In this document: positions 53,481 through 64,000 of the stretch, in pieces
How the letters are laid out: every line of letters begins with the position of its first letter
Position numbering within the stretch: the first letter of the stretch is position 1
DNA from: Eleginops maclovinus
Lineage: Eukaryota > Chordata > Actinopteri > Perciformes > Eleginopidae
Direction of reading: 5' to 3'
DNA: 64,000 nt
Assembly (NCBI RefSeq): GCF_036324505.1
Contig: NC_086367.1
Coordinates: 19,456,578 to 19,520,577 of the forward strand
Position numbers and translations under genes: made by a program
The notes under the pieces: model-generated
What the model saw: the letters and a program-made list of their open reading frames with translations, nothing else
What the model was told of the DNA's origin: nothing
The model's database searches: none

Positions 53481-56400
53481 AGCCTCCTGTCCTTTTTTAT
53501 TTAGATTGTATAAAATGTAGGCACAAATATGGCTTTCAATCTCAAATGCTTCTCTATAGTTTGCATTTTTCATTATTGTTCTTTTGCTAAGTCAGAGTTT
53601 AAGGTTTTTGGGAAAAAATACAGCCAAACAATGTCATTAGGTTTTGTCTCAAATGTTGCTAAATAAATTGTTATTTATTAAGCAACGGAAAAGAGGATAC
53701 CAAATAATTTAAAGATGGCTTTGTTCTACTCGAGTATGAGATGATGTTGCATTATAATTGTCATATTTATGAAAAACTAAGTCCAAAATCTTGTCATTAT
53801 GAGAAAATATCTTGTTAGTATTAACAATAAAATCTGAATAAAGGAAAGACAACCATCTGATAATGAAAGGTGGCCTAAGTGGGCTTCCATTGACATGTGG
53901 CCCAATCATAAGGCTAATATTTAGACACTTCCAACCAAAATTAATGTTCTCATTACTGTGAATTAGCCTCCAATTGTCAGGGGGTTGATAGAGGAGCTGT
54001 GGATATTGATATTCAGCTCCAGTTTCCATGCCATCATGCCCTCCAGCAGGGGATTTGCTGTTTGCTGTCTTGACACCTGGGTCCTCACCACCAACTGTGC
54101 TTAAGATCAGGGTGTTGCCCTGCAGCTCCTTTCTTATTAGAGCTGAACATGTTGCCACCATAAAGCCTTTCATTCAGCCACCATTCACATTAGGTTTAAA
54201 GTCTTGCACGTACATTAAATAATAATAGCAAATAATCTTTCATAAATATTTTTGTTCTGTTTTTATTGCATAATTGTTTAGGATCATGCTCAGGTCGTAA
54301 AAGACAAAATAGACTAAGCTATTCAATTATGTAAAGCTATAGCTCTTAATAATTATAAGACATAATTCAAATTAATTATGCAGCCTCACCCTTATATTTA
54401 TGCCCCCCCCCCCTCCTCTGATAGTGGTACAGCCTCCTCACAGTGGACACGCCCTAAATCCACAGTAATTGGTTGCTTAGGCGACCGAGCCTCCCTCCCC
54501 TCTGCCGATTGGACCGTCGCACCGTCTCACGTCCTGGATGCTGAGGGCTGCGTCAAGTTATTAGGAGACACTTGGAATTGTACCGGAAACTAATGATTAG
54601 CCAACAAAATAAGAGTGTTTAAATGTGTTAGCGAGAAACCCAGTCCATTGCTATCATGTTCTTTCAAAATATATGCAAGCAACTTAATATTTGTCATATG
54701 GAATATTTATATATAGAGAGAGTATTTATATTATTAGTATTTCTTTATTCATATGATTTAATGCAGTTTAGCATGAAATGAAATGTCTGTAAGTTAGACA
54801 AATAGCCTTTAAATCTGAACATTATGAATTGTATTGAATCTCTGTTCCCCTTGGCGACAGTTACATTGTAGGCCTTCATTCAAAACAAAAGAAACAAAAT
54901 ACTTTCATTTTATTATTTTTATTCTAGATTTACAGTTAATGTCTATGCACCAATACACCAGAGAGAAAATGTGTATGGCTATAAACATGACCTGAAACTT
55001 AGATTTTATTTTGAAAGCCACAACCGGAAGTCTTACTTCTGCATCCTCGCTGGCTTGACTGGGATGAGGCTGTGGTCTGCTGGTCCCAGACCGGCCAGGA
55101 AGACATCCATCTGGTGTGTGTCTCCTCGGAAGGTGCCATCCACAGATTGTGTTGCCTCCTGTTCCTGTAACAAAGTAAGCAGAGAGACGCGTGGAGCAGC
55201 AGCAGCAGCCCAGAGAGGAGGTATGTGGTGCACACCTTCAGCTTTATTCTGACCAGGTGGCTCTTTGATAGGGGGGGAATCCTCTCCTGGAGACCGGAGA
55301 CCTTTTTTTCATGCCTCCGGGCTGCACGTCTGAGTGTCTGCCCTGCCTGCCACTGGCCTAAACACACCCTTGAAGGCTACACTTCTGAACCTGTGTGCAG
55401 GTTTACAGCGTGGAGACACTTTAGATAGAGGGCCTGTCCTCATTGTGGAGGCAGAGGCGGACTGAGAGTTGGTGAAGCGGTTTGTAGGTCGCTAATGCTC
55501 GCTGTGCCTCCGCCGCTCATGCCGGATGGAGACCGGGTTCTTTGTGTCAAGTCGCACAAGTGTCATCACTCCGCTGCGATTACATTTTTACAGTAAATGT
55601 ATTATTATCCGCTGAATATACATGTTTTCTACTTATTGACATATGGGATTGCATTTTAAATATCTGGGATTATATAAATAGCTTTAATGGACAAATACAA
55701 TACTGATAAATACATTTGGCAAACATTACCAAGGCCCTATACTATATTTGTATAAGACATACAGTTAACATTAAAACACATGTGTAGTACCATAGCTGAG
55801 TTCCATGGCTGAATGAATTATCTGCAATCTATTTACGTTGTATGCCATATTTTGCAGTTCTTAAATTTAGGGCTCACCTGTTTGTTATTGACAACCGGCG
55901 TCAACTTCCATAGTGCATACTGAGCAGTAGGCCCTGTCTTATCATACTAACTTTATTATAGGGTGTAGCTGCTTCCACGCTTTTGGGCTACACAGGACAT
56001 TTTTGAATGAGTGTTTCGGCTCGTGACCTGCAGCCTGTAGGATTAATGCCCATCCTAAGACATCCTCCTCTCCTCCCATTATCAGGCATCATATCTGGAT
56101 GTGTGAAGGAGTCCATGCCATGCAGTAAAGTTGCCGCACCCTCATACGTACGCACCCTGCACGCACGCAAGCACGCAGGATGGGCACACACACATCACTA
56201 ATACTGTGGTGGAGAAGGGAAGGGAGGAGGTAGATCTTGGAGGTTGTTCCATTGTTATTGATCAAAGACCCAGATTACCCCAAAACTACTAAGAAAAATA
56301 GGTTTGCATTTTTTTATCCTGGGATTTTTTGTTATGTTTAGAATATAGTATTAGTGTAGCGGTGTTGTAGTTGTGGCTAGGATGTAATTGTAGATCTTTA

Positions 56401-57674
56401 TTTATTAAACTGAACATTTAATTTAGCAACATGATGGTGCAAAGGCTGTTGCAAATCTCTATGCTGCCAGGAAAGAAATGTTGGATACTGTCAAAAACAC
56501 CGGAACATTCAATAACGTAACAAATAGGTGTAATTTGTAAAAGTTCAAATGTAAACCAAGCAACTTAATAAATAAGGTTCCAAAAACACATATACACTTT
56601 AAGGTTTGAAGTGGAAGCTACAGCTGGTGTGACCCCTTGTATGAAGTCATATTTACATGTGATCAATCGTTTTTGTTTTATTCTACAATATTAGTAGTTT
56701 AACTGAAACTGATTTCCCTTATTGTATTATCGTATTAGAACCATTTTAGAAGCAGTAGAGGTAAAACTGTTGAGTTGGTGACAAGAAGGAAGAAAAGAGT
56801 AGAGAAAAGTCAAAATATAGAAACCTCTGACGACCCCTTTTGTGGGTACGAATCATTAGGTGGGACAGCACTGTGTGTAACCTACATTTTTATCATTTAT
56901 CGGCTTGGACATGAAGTTTACATAATCAGATTAGGACCTGGACATCCCAAGCCATTTTGGGTGTTTAAGCTTTTCCTTTGGATTTTCTAACTTCTAATTT
57001 TCGGACACTACTGTGATACCTTGCATGAATTTTTCGCAATGAAGTTTGCCTCATGACCCAGGTCTTTGGAGGGATTGAGATTATCATTCAAAATGTTAGG
57101 TGTCCTACCTGGTCAAGCTGGGGAAAGCTCATGGCGCTTTGATAGAAGAGCCAGTTTCCACAAATGTTGGGAACACACCTCAACTTTCTCAGCTCATGTT
57201 GTTTGGCCACTATGATTGTTTTCTGTACACTTAGTGAGTGGACATCATTGTAAGTGGCTTTATGCTGCTCTAGTTATTTGAAAATAAAGGCCTTATTGAC
57301 CCTTGTCTGCCTTATTGTGATCCACAACTGGACTCAGCTTCTTTCTATTCACCACTACGTCACTGTGCACTGGGACGTCAGGTCACAGGCAGTGACAGCC
57401 TCCTCAGTCCTGTAGCTGATGTCAGTCACAGCCAGACAGACAAGTCTCAGGGCAGCTTCACTGCTTCTTCTCTCTGCTCGACTTACTACACTGTCTCAAG
57501 ATGAGGAACTACAAAAAGTAATCCATCTCGTAGAAAAATTGCAGTTTTTGCAACTTCTTTGTGCCTTTTCTAGTTTAGATTTGAGTCAGTTTACCACAGT
57601 TTTAGCAGTTGCTCTCAATACCGAACAAAAACAGGATTCAATGAGTATCTTTCTCCCTCTGTTCTTCCTTACAG
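53481..57674. other. dnmt3a-dpysl5 intergenic region and dpysl5 upstream intron
   Basis: No conserved coding exon is seen. It contains a complex block with a 154-codon minus-strand frame (53709-54173), a CpG/CCAAT patch (54400-54560), and a candidate 5' non-coding exon ending with donor GTATGT near 55221. The dpysl5 start exon has its acceptor at 57674, so its promoter and first exon must lie somewhere here or farther left. Confidence 0.5.
54400..54560 (+). promoter_or_regulatory. candidate promoter/enhancer patch with CCAAT and X-box-like sites
   Basis: After a C-run there are two inverted CCAAT boxes (AATTGGTTG, CGATTGG), an RFX-like GTTGCTTAGGCGAC at 54472-54485 and a rise in CpG. It might drive dpysl5, whose coding start is 3.2 kb downstream. 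Inference from motifs only. Confidence 0.3.
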
Positions 57675-57945
57675 AGCTATAGCCATGTCTTCCAGTGCAG
57701 CGAATGTGCGGATCCTTATAAAGGGGGGCAAGGTGGTGAACGATGACTGCACCCAGGAGGCTGACGTCTACATCGAGAACGGCATCATCCAGCAGGTTGG
57801 CAAAGAGATGATGATCCCAGGTGGTGCCAAAGTCATCGACGCCTCTGGAAAACTGGTCCTCCCCGGTGGGATCGACACCAGCGTCCACCTGGAGGAGAGC
57901 TTCATGAACGCCACCACAGCAGACGACTTCTACAGCGGCACCAAG
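57675..57945 (+). CDS. dpysl5: dpysl5 first coding exon, residues 1-87
   Basis: Acceptor TTCCTTACAG, ten bases of 5' UTR, and the ATG in TAGCCATGTC. It reads [20 protein letters not shown] and ends [13 protein letters not shown], with donor GTAACG. Confidence 0.96.
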
Positions 57946-60900
57946 GTAACGTCCTGCTGAAAATGGAAAGAAAATAGAGAGGAGAGTTTAGATTGGAAGT
58001 AGGGCACCTCTCCTAATTGTAGATCAGAGTAAAAGCAACACTGAATGTGACAGGCAAGTTTTCCAGTCAAAGCATGAAATAAGAGCAATGATTTGCAGAA
58101 TAAGACCTAGATTTTCAAGTCTATTTTCTGTGCTTGCTTTTCTTGGATATCAGCCCTAACTTTTAGATTGCCTATGATCACAAATGTGTTCTTTCCCCAT
58201 TAGATAGAGATGAATAAAAGCTTCTTAATGCTGCTAATTTTAGCTAAGATGTCACAGATGCTTCTTCAGTTTGGTTTTGATATGTCAGACAGCTTTCTGG
58301 TTTTTTGGTTCTGCATTATGAGGTTGTTTTTGAGATACAACTACTCTACTTCCATGTCTGAGAAAAAGGACCAAATTAAAGCGGAATGTAAACACCAAAA
58401 TGATATTAAATATGAGGCATTTAAAAGGTATGATAGAATGATAAACAGCATCCTAAAATGTAAACTAGGCAGAGGATGTGGACTGTTTTGTTTTTTTAAG
58501 AATGGGGCTTTATTGTTGTTAATATGTTCAGTTTTTAAGTAGTTACACACTGGATTTTTATTTCAACCATGCTAATAATCTTTGAGGTAGAGCCCCTAGC
58601 CATTAGTTGATTAATTAATTAGTAAATGGGCAGAAAGTAAATGAGACACTCGCATTATCGACTCATCTGTTAATATTTTTTCAAAGCAAATGTTGCAAAG
58701 ATTTCCTGGTTTCAGTTTTACAAATGTGAAGATGTTCTCTTATTTTCCTATGATTGTTAGTCGAATATCTTTGAGTTCAAATTGTTTGCTAGACAGACAC
58801 CTTGGGCTCAGATCTGTTATATGCACCTTAGAGACACAGATGTTACAATTTTTGCTTTGAACAATCCTGATAACGGTTGACAAGGGCAGGATTATCGCTT
58901 AAAACATGCGCTGCACAGAAAAAAGGGAACAAGCTTTTATAAAAGACCAAGCTGCAAGCTGAAGTGCAAACCAGCCTTGTAATGGACATCTCTTTCAGAT
59001 AAAATGACTATCAATTATTTAAAGGGAATAATCAGCAGGTTCATACTTTAAACCTGCCCTACTTGGCAGCTGCATATGTTTTATCAGGAAGTATCACAAG
59101 GTTGTAGAGTGTGTGTTCCACCAGCATCACACAGGGATGATTTGGCACTCTGCTGTTAGCGAGGCTGCCAGAAAGTGAGGAATAATGTCATCATGGCATC
59201 TGATAAACCCTGGGATACCCTGCGCTGCCTTCAGGGCTCCATGATGACTCAACACTGTGAGAGATGAGGGAGTATGACAGGTGACGGCGGCTGGGCCTCA
59301 GATTTAGTAACAGGACAGACCGACTGCTGCCTGTAGACGCCGGTGACAGACACTATTCTCCTCACTCCTCTCCGCCTCGCCCCCTCCCTGCCTCGCTCCC
59401 CAAAAAAAAGTCCAGAGACAAATGCAGATCAGTATCCGTTTCCATGGATACCAGGGGGCTGCTGCAAAGACTGCTGCAAAGCCTTTTCACTAACGCCATT
59501 GTGCTTGGAGACAATGGCTCTCAGACACAAGCCCCCCCTCCTCTTCGCATCCCCTCCCTTCTTCACTCTCTAGGGTCAGCTGACAGATGCTCGGTGAAGC
59601 ATGCACTCATACACAAAACACACTCTGTTTTCACGTGTCGGGGTTATTCACATTTACTGTACGTGTGGGTTTCAAACATCTTAATCCTTGGAAGATAATA
59701 AACAACAAGTGCTGGTGTCATAAAAAAAAGATATTATACAGTGAGCTTTGATTATACTGTGAGGGGCAGTTTATAGACTACTAAAGGATTTATATTCCCC
59801 TCAGCAATCATTAGACAAATAACCATAAAATATGCATTAATTGCAATTGTGGCCTCTACCTTTATGCTTAGAGCAGGAGAGCTAGGAGATCACAAGATTA
59901 CACTCCCTCTAGTATTTATGGGTTTAATAAATCAATATATTCACCTTTAACATCGCTTACTGCCGCCGTTTAATGATTATTTCAGTTCATTTAAAGTCAG
60001 TTATTTCAGTTAACATCAGTGCATTTAAGCCTTTAATAGCAATTGATAAAACACACAGTTTAAGTTGTGTACATAAAATGAATAGTAAACAATAGAACAC
60101 AATAATAATTGCAGAATTACCCCCCTACAATTTGAATAACTTGAGAGCTGTTGTTTGTATTTCTTCTAGGCTGCTCTTGCTGGCGGAACAACTATGGTGA
60201 TCGGACACATTCTTCCAGAGAAGAATGAGTCTTTGCTGGAAGCCTACGAGAACTGCCGCAGCTCAGCGGACCCCAAAGCCTGCTGCGACTACGCTCTGCA
60301 CATGGGAGTGACTTGGTGGGGACCCAAGGTAATCCCACTCTGCCCCTCCCACTACACATGATTTTTCATTTCAAAATGATTTTACAGCAAAAACCCACTC
60401 AAAGCAATAATTGTGTTTTGTAGCGTTTCTTACTTCTGCTCTACTTCTGTAAGCGACTTCATACAATTCCCAGCAGAGGTTTTTTTTTTTTATGCAACTT
60501 CATTAAAAACAGCTTGTGAGAAGTGTAAAATTAAACATTAAAGGCCGTTGGTATTGATGGTCAAGTAGTGTGTGGCTTTCAATGTTGCTGGCGCAAGGAA
60601 TTGAGGGACTTCATTATCTCCTTTCCCTGGTTGAGGATGCTCCAGTGTTCCCTATGCTAAAGGAAATAAGAAAGGAAGCATTGAAGCAGCTTTCCATAGA
60701 ATTTATAGAACTGGACCAGCTCTTATCATGACTGCCACTTAGATACTTCTGGGTCATTTCACTCAGTTAAGAACCTGAATAAGCAAAAACTGTTTGAAAC
60801 TATTTGAGTGGCCCAGATATTTTTCTGTAGAAGGACACTGGTTTCAAGCAGAGAGATGCTCAAGCAAATTTTCCCTTCCTGCAGGTGCGAGCTGAGATGG

Positions 60901-63488
60901 AGAAGCTGGTGAGGGAGCACGGAGTGAATTCCTTCCAGATGTTCATGGCCTATAAGGACATGTTCATGCTGAGGGACAGCGAGCTCTTCCAGGCTCTGCA
61001 GCAGTGTAAGGACATCGGAGCCATAGCAAGGGTCCACGCTGAGAATGGGGAACTGGTGGCCGAGGTGAGGGTGATCACTCCATTTAATCTGTTGTAGAAT
61101 ACATATTAAATGATCATAGATGCTTGTGTTAATTAATTTTGGTCATTTGTAATACATTTTATTCACGGTATTCTCTTGTCTCCTCACAGGGTGCAAAGGA
61201 AGCTTTGGACCTGGGCATCAGCGGCCCAGAGGGGATTGAAATCAGCAGGCCTGAAGAGGTACCACACTCAGCATGACTTTCATTATATCCAGAGTCTTGT
61301 CGAGAGATTGGATATAATTTATGTAATAAAATAATCTTATCTCAACATGATGCCTCACCGATTTCTGTTTCTTTACAGCTGGAAGCTGAGGCGACCCACA
61401 GGGCGATCACCATCGCAAATAGGGTGAGTGAGATCTCTTCAGCAAGAAATAAAGGAACATTTGTTCATTTGCAAAAGAAAAACTTTCTAAAAATAAATAA
61501 AGCAGCACTTGTCCTGTTGATATTTACTTGAGTGCACAGAAAAACAGATTTTAGGAAAATTAATAAAAGATGAGTGTTTCTGTTATAACTTTTAATTCCC
61601 TGTGTGTGTTTTCTGTCAGGCCCACTGCCCGATCTATCTGGTCAATGTGTCCAGTATGTCTGCAGGAGATGTAGTAGCTACAGCCAAGATGCAGGGTAAG
61701 GCTGTCTCTGTTGGGAATGTTTCCAAAGCAAGTAATATCAAATGTATATACAATACATACATTTAGAGAAAAACCTTGGAAATTGTAACTTTTTCAATTA
61801 TACAAGGGAAGCTCTATCAAAGAGATGTACTGTATGACATGAAAATCAGTTTGGTTCTTTACAACCCCTGAAATCCAAATGAACTGGGACCAAGTACTTC
61901 CTATCTTGCATTTCATGAGCATGGCTGTATATCTTGGCAATACCCAAATAGTCAGCAATGTTTTTTGGGGGGAGAAAGAAGGATGCTATGTGAAGGACAA
62001 TGAATTGAATGTTTTACCAAAAGCTGACTCCAGAGAAACCCCCCTCACTATGGAAATGTTCTATTCGCCCCTCCACCCCCCATCTTATCCCAGTCCTTTT
62101 GCTCTGCATTCCAACACATATAAAATCTTATGAAAAGTAATGAAAAATGTTCTGAACAAAAGTGGTCTGCTTGCTTAATCTCTTTAACTATTGCATGCTT
62201 AACCTCCCTTTTTTTACAACACTCTTTTCACATTCATTTGACTCTTTATATTGTACTGTCTAACCACAGGTAAGGTTGTCCACGGGGAAACAACCACAGC
62301 CCACGCTGTGCTCAACGGGATGCAGTACTATCACCAGGACTGGGCCCACGCTGCTGCACACGTCACTGTGCCTCCTCTCCGCCTGGACCCCAGCACTCCC
62401 AACTACCTAATGGGCCTGCTGGGAAAGTAAGGAAAACAATCAAACCTTAAACTCAATGTAGTCTGATGTCAGTGTTTCTGGTTTCTAAATCTGATCTCAC
62501 TCTGTTTGGCCGCAGCGACACTCTGAATGTTGTGGGCTCGGACCACCGTCCATTCACCACCAAACAGAGAGCGATGGGTAAGGACGACTTCACAAAGATC
62601 CCCCACGGGCTCCCCGGCATTCAGGATCGCATGAGCGTCATCTGGGAGAAAGGAGTGGTATGTGGAGCTCTTTTGTTGCCGAGTGGCTGCTAGAAAACTG
62701 CCAAAATAGGACATCTGTTTCCTCTATGAATGTATGTATGGGCAGAAAATACATGTGTTCTACTTTTGTCAGATGTTAAGTCTATATTTCAGTAACAATG
62801 TCTTTTTAAGTATTTTTATATATTTTGTTAATATTATAAATTGATTTTAGGGTGTCTGAAACATTTTCTCAGTGACTTCAGATGAAAAATTGTAACTTGA
62901 CTAGCTGGTGATTATACAACAATGCTTAATAGTTTGCACTGTCCCTTTTTATACGTTTTTTATTCTTAAGGTTTCAAACATAAATGGTGTATTTGCTTTA
63001 ATTCCCAGATCGGAGGTAAAATGGATGAGAATCGCTTTGTTGCTGTCACAAGCTCAAACGCAGCCAAGATCTACAACCTCTACCCGAAGAAGGGGCGGAT
63101 CATCGCTGGAGCAGACGCTGATGTGGTGGTCTGGGACCCTGAGGGATCCAAGTATGAAACTCGATCCATCCATTCATCGACCAGTGTGCCTCACAGCAGC
63201 TTTTAACTCCAATCCCTGGAAGCTGATTGGGTTTCTAAATTAACGGGGTCTTCTTCTTCTTTTTCCATCTCTGTCTGCAGGACCATTTCTGTGGATAACC
63301 AGTTCCAGGGAGGAGATATGAACCTGTATGAGGGTCTCCGCTGCCATGGCGTGCCACTGGTCACCATCAGCCGGGGTCGTGTGGTCTGTGAGAACGGGAT
63401 GTTTACATGTGCTGAGGGCTCGGGGAAGTTCTGCCCCCTGAGGACCTTTCCTGATCTCCTCTACAAGAAGATGGTGCAGAGGGAAAAG
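57685..63488 (+). CDS. dpysl5: dihydropyrimidinase-like 5 (CRMP5), first 480 codons (3' end outside window)
   Basis: CRMP5 is a cytosolic neuronal protein of the dihydropyrimidinase family. It is not an active hydrolase; it forms tetramers and modulates tubulin, growth cones and dendrites. Exons: 57675-57945 (ATG at 57685), 60170-60328, 60885-61064, 61190-61258, 61379-61423, 61620-61695, 62270-62426, 62516-62657, 63009-63151 and 63281-63488, with all phases matching. Diagnostic matches to DPYSL5: [80 protein letters not shown]-like [19 protein letters not shown] and [19 protein letters not shown]1-4 differ at these places. The visible 480 residues leave about 85 codons (the phospho-rich tail) to the right of the window. 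At residues 68-70 the sequence is HLE where human CRMP5 has HFH. The a/b fish copy is undecided. Confidence 0.95.
58600..58810 (+). repeat. diverged teleost interspersed repeat (family B)
   Basis: TTGATTAATTAATTAGTAAA, TTTCCTGGTTTCAGTTTTAC, AAATGTGAAGATGTTCTCTT, GTTAGTCGAATATCTTTGAG and ACACCTTGGGCTC follow the family B order (compare 38470-38690). Confidence 0.6.
59438..59464 (+). promoter_or_regulatory. adjacent RFX-like and CTCF-like motifs
   Basis: GTTTCCATGGATAC (59438-59451) is one base off an RFX X-box. It is followed at once by ATACCAGGGGGCTGCTG, a reasonable CTCF core. Both are inside the first dpysl5 coding intron. Motif matches only. Confidence 0.35.
60170..60328 (+). CDS. dpysl5: dpysl5 exon, residues 88-140
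   Basis: Acceptor TTCTTCTAG, donor GTAATC. It reads [20 protein letters not shown] and ends [13 protein letters not shown], matching human TTMIIGHVLP and YALHVGITWWAPK. Confidence 0.96.
60329..60884 (+). other. dpysl5: dpysl5 intron
   Basis: Nothing recognisable except a T-run at about 60480-60490. Confidence 0.6.
60885..61064 (+). CDS. dpysl5: dpysl5 exon, residues 141-200
   Basis: Acceptor CTTCCTGCAG, donor GTGAGG. It reads [20 protein letters not shown] then [20 protein letters not shown] and [17 protein letters not shown]. Confidence 0.97.
61190..61258 (+). CDS. dpysl5: dpysl5 exon, residues 201-223
   Basis: Acceptor TCCTCACAG, donor GTACCA (weak). It reads [20 protein letters not shown] then PEE. 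Confidence 0.95.
61379..61423 (+). CDS. dpysl5: dpysl5 exon, residues 224-238
   Basis: A 45-base exon, acceptor TCTTTACAG, donor GTGAGT, reading [15 protein letters not shown]. Human has [15 protein letters not shown]. Confidence 0.95.
61620..61695 (+). CDS. dpysl5: dpysl5 exon, residues 239-263
   Basis: Acceptor TTCTGTCAG, donor GTAAGG. It reads [20 protein letters not shown] then TAKMQ. It ends one base into the Gly codon. Confidence 0.95.
61696..62269 (+). other. dpysl5: dpysl5 intron
   Basis: Nothing recognisable. An 84-codon + frame at 61879-62133 has no similarity that I recognise. Confidence 0.6.
62270..62426 (+). CDS. dpysl5: dpysl5 exon, residues 264-315
   Basis: Acceptor CTAACCACAG, donor GTAAGG. 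It reads [20 protein letters not shown], then [20 protein letters not shown]. Its own first six bases are GTAAGG, a consensus donor. Confidence 0.95.
62516..62657 (+). CDS. dpysl5: dpysl5 exon, residues 316-363
   Basis: Acceptor TTTGGCCGCAG, donor GTATGT. It reads [20 protein letters not shown] then [20 protein letters not shown] and VIWEKGV. Confidence 0.96.
63009..63151 (+). CDS. dpysl5: dpysl5 exon, residues 364-410
   Basis: Acceptor TAATTCCCAG, donor GTATGA. It reads [40 protein letters not shown] and WDPEGS. Confidence 0.96.
63281..63488 (+). CDS. dpysl5: dpysl5 exon, residues 411-480 (last in window)
   Basis: Acceptor CTGTCTGCAG, donor GTATCA. It reads [20 protein letters not shown], then [20 protein letters not shown] and [14 protein letters not shown]. 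Human continues with about 85 further residues. Confidence 0.95.
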
Positions 63489-64000
63489 GTATCAGACACA
63501 ACCATCTTTACTTCCTTTATTCATTCATTCATTTCTTGCTCCACTTCGTTCTTTTGATTCTTTGTTTTTCTTTATTCCTCCACTTGTTTAATTCTTTATT
63601 TGCCATTTCTTTCTTCCTTATGTTCTTCTTTCTGTACTTTCTTCATCCATCTTTCTTTCTGTCATTCCTTGCTTTGATCGTTTTCGTTTTATTGGTTTCC
63701 CCTTGTTTTCCCATCCCTTTCTTCTTTGGTACCTACTTACTGTCTCTATTTTCTTTCTCTCCTTTCCTTCTTCCAAAACGGTTCTTTTTTCATCAACCTG
63801 AAACCTTTTCAAACCCCTCGTTGTTAAATCTTGAATAAAATCTTACAGACCAACTGTAGTCCGACAAATCTGCTGTCTTGACTGTCAGAAGACTTACTTT
63901 AGATGTTTTACTCTTAATACTTCTACTAGTTTCTTCTAAGAAATTGTTTATACTCATGTTTATAACTTGGTTTAAAAATATTGGATCAAGAGTTCGTTGG
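63489..64000 (+). other. dpysl5: dpysl5 intron with pyrimidine-rich tract (right edge)
   Basis: About 63510-63780 is strongly T/C-biased (TTTCTTTC, CCTTCTTCC strings) on the + strand, forming a degenerate polypyrimidine tract. The AATAAA near 63834 is unlikely to end the gene, since coding exons are still missing. Confidence 0.6.

Larger units (their letters stand above)
57946..60169 (+). other. dpysl5: dpysl5 intron
   Basis: No coding exon seen. It contains a family B repeat (58600-58810) and a complex block at about 59090-59600 with RFX-like and CTCF-like motifs. Confidence 0.6.

Noticed and set aside
57685..63488. Assignment to an active dihydropyrimidinase or to CRMP1-4
   Set aside because: The DPYSL5-specific N-terminus and internal blocks match, and the metal-ligand HxH motif is missing.

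Overview
This is a stretch of teleost fish chromosome. It holds three multi-exon genes, all on the + strand, in intron-rich DNA of moderate AT content with long CA arrays, Tc1/mariner elements and several short interspersed repeats typical of ray-finned fish. The proteins were recognised by reading conserved exons across canonical splice sites. No database search was run, so the species and the fish paralogue (a/b copy) are not resolved.

Region by region. (1) 1-10082: the 3' part of beta-dystrobrevin (dtnb), nine exons from 2179. They carry the tail of the cysteine-rich/ZZ-proximal region, the paired coiled coils that bind dystrophin, and a C-terminal tail. A complete Tc1-like DNA transposon (7432-9078) with an uninterrupted 339-codon transposase sits 54 bp after the eighth exon, in what is probably the last intron. 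(2) 10083-about 13075: probable dtnb 3' UTR ending at an AATAAA plus GU-rich poly(A) site. (3) 13076-17600: intergenic DNA with a long CA array, a CTG run, a strong CTCF-like motif and two tandem copies of a ~250-bp sequence. (4) 17600-53480: a complete DNA methyltransferase 3A gene (dnmt3a). It has a CpG-rich probable promoter/first exon near 17.6-17.8 kb, 22 coding exons (19037-50474, 977 codons, frame closed throughout) and a long 3' UTR. PWWP, ADD and the full catalytic domain are present with all key residues. (5) 53481-57674: intergenic, with a possible distal promoter near 54.4-54.6 kb. (6) 57675-64000: the first ten coding exons (480 codons) of dpysl5 (CRMP5). The gene runs off the right edge with roughly 85 codons still missing.

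The tandem order dtnb then dnmt3a is also the human order on 2p23, which supports both calls. In human, POMC follows DNMT3A; here dpysl5 does, although DPYSL5 is also a 2p23 gene. The three genes are not an operon: dtnb is cytoskeletal (dystrophin complex), dnmt3a is a nuclear de novo DNA methylase, and dpysl5 is a neuronal cytosolic protein of growth cones.

I found no clear previously undescribed system. The most noteworthy signals are the intact-looking Tc1 transposon beside the dtnb C-terminus, a GC-AG intron and several weak donors in the dnmt3a catalytic exons, a Q/P-rich insertion before the PWWP domain, CTCF-like motifs in convergent orientation around most of dnmt3a, a dpysl5 exon that begins with a donor-like sequence, and a lost metal-ligand histidine in dpysl5.
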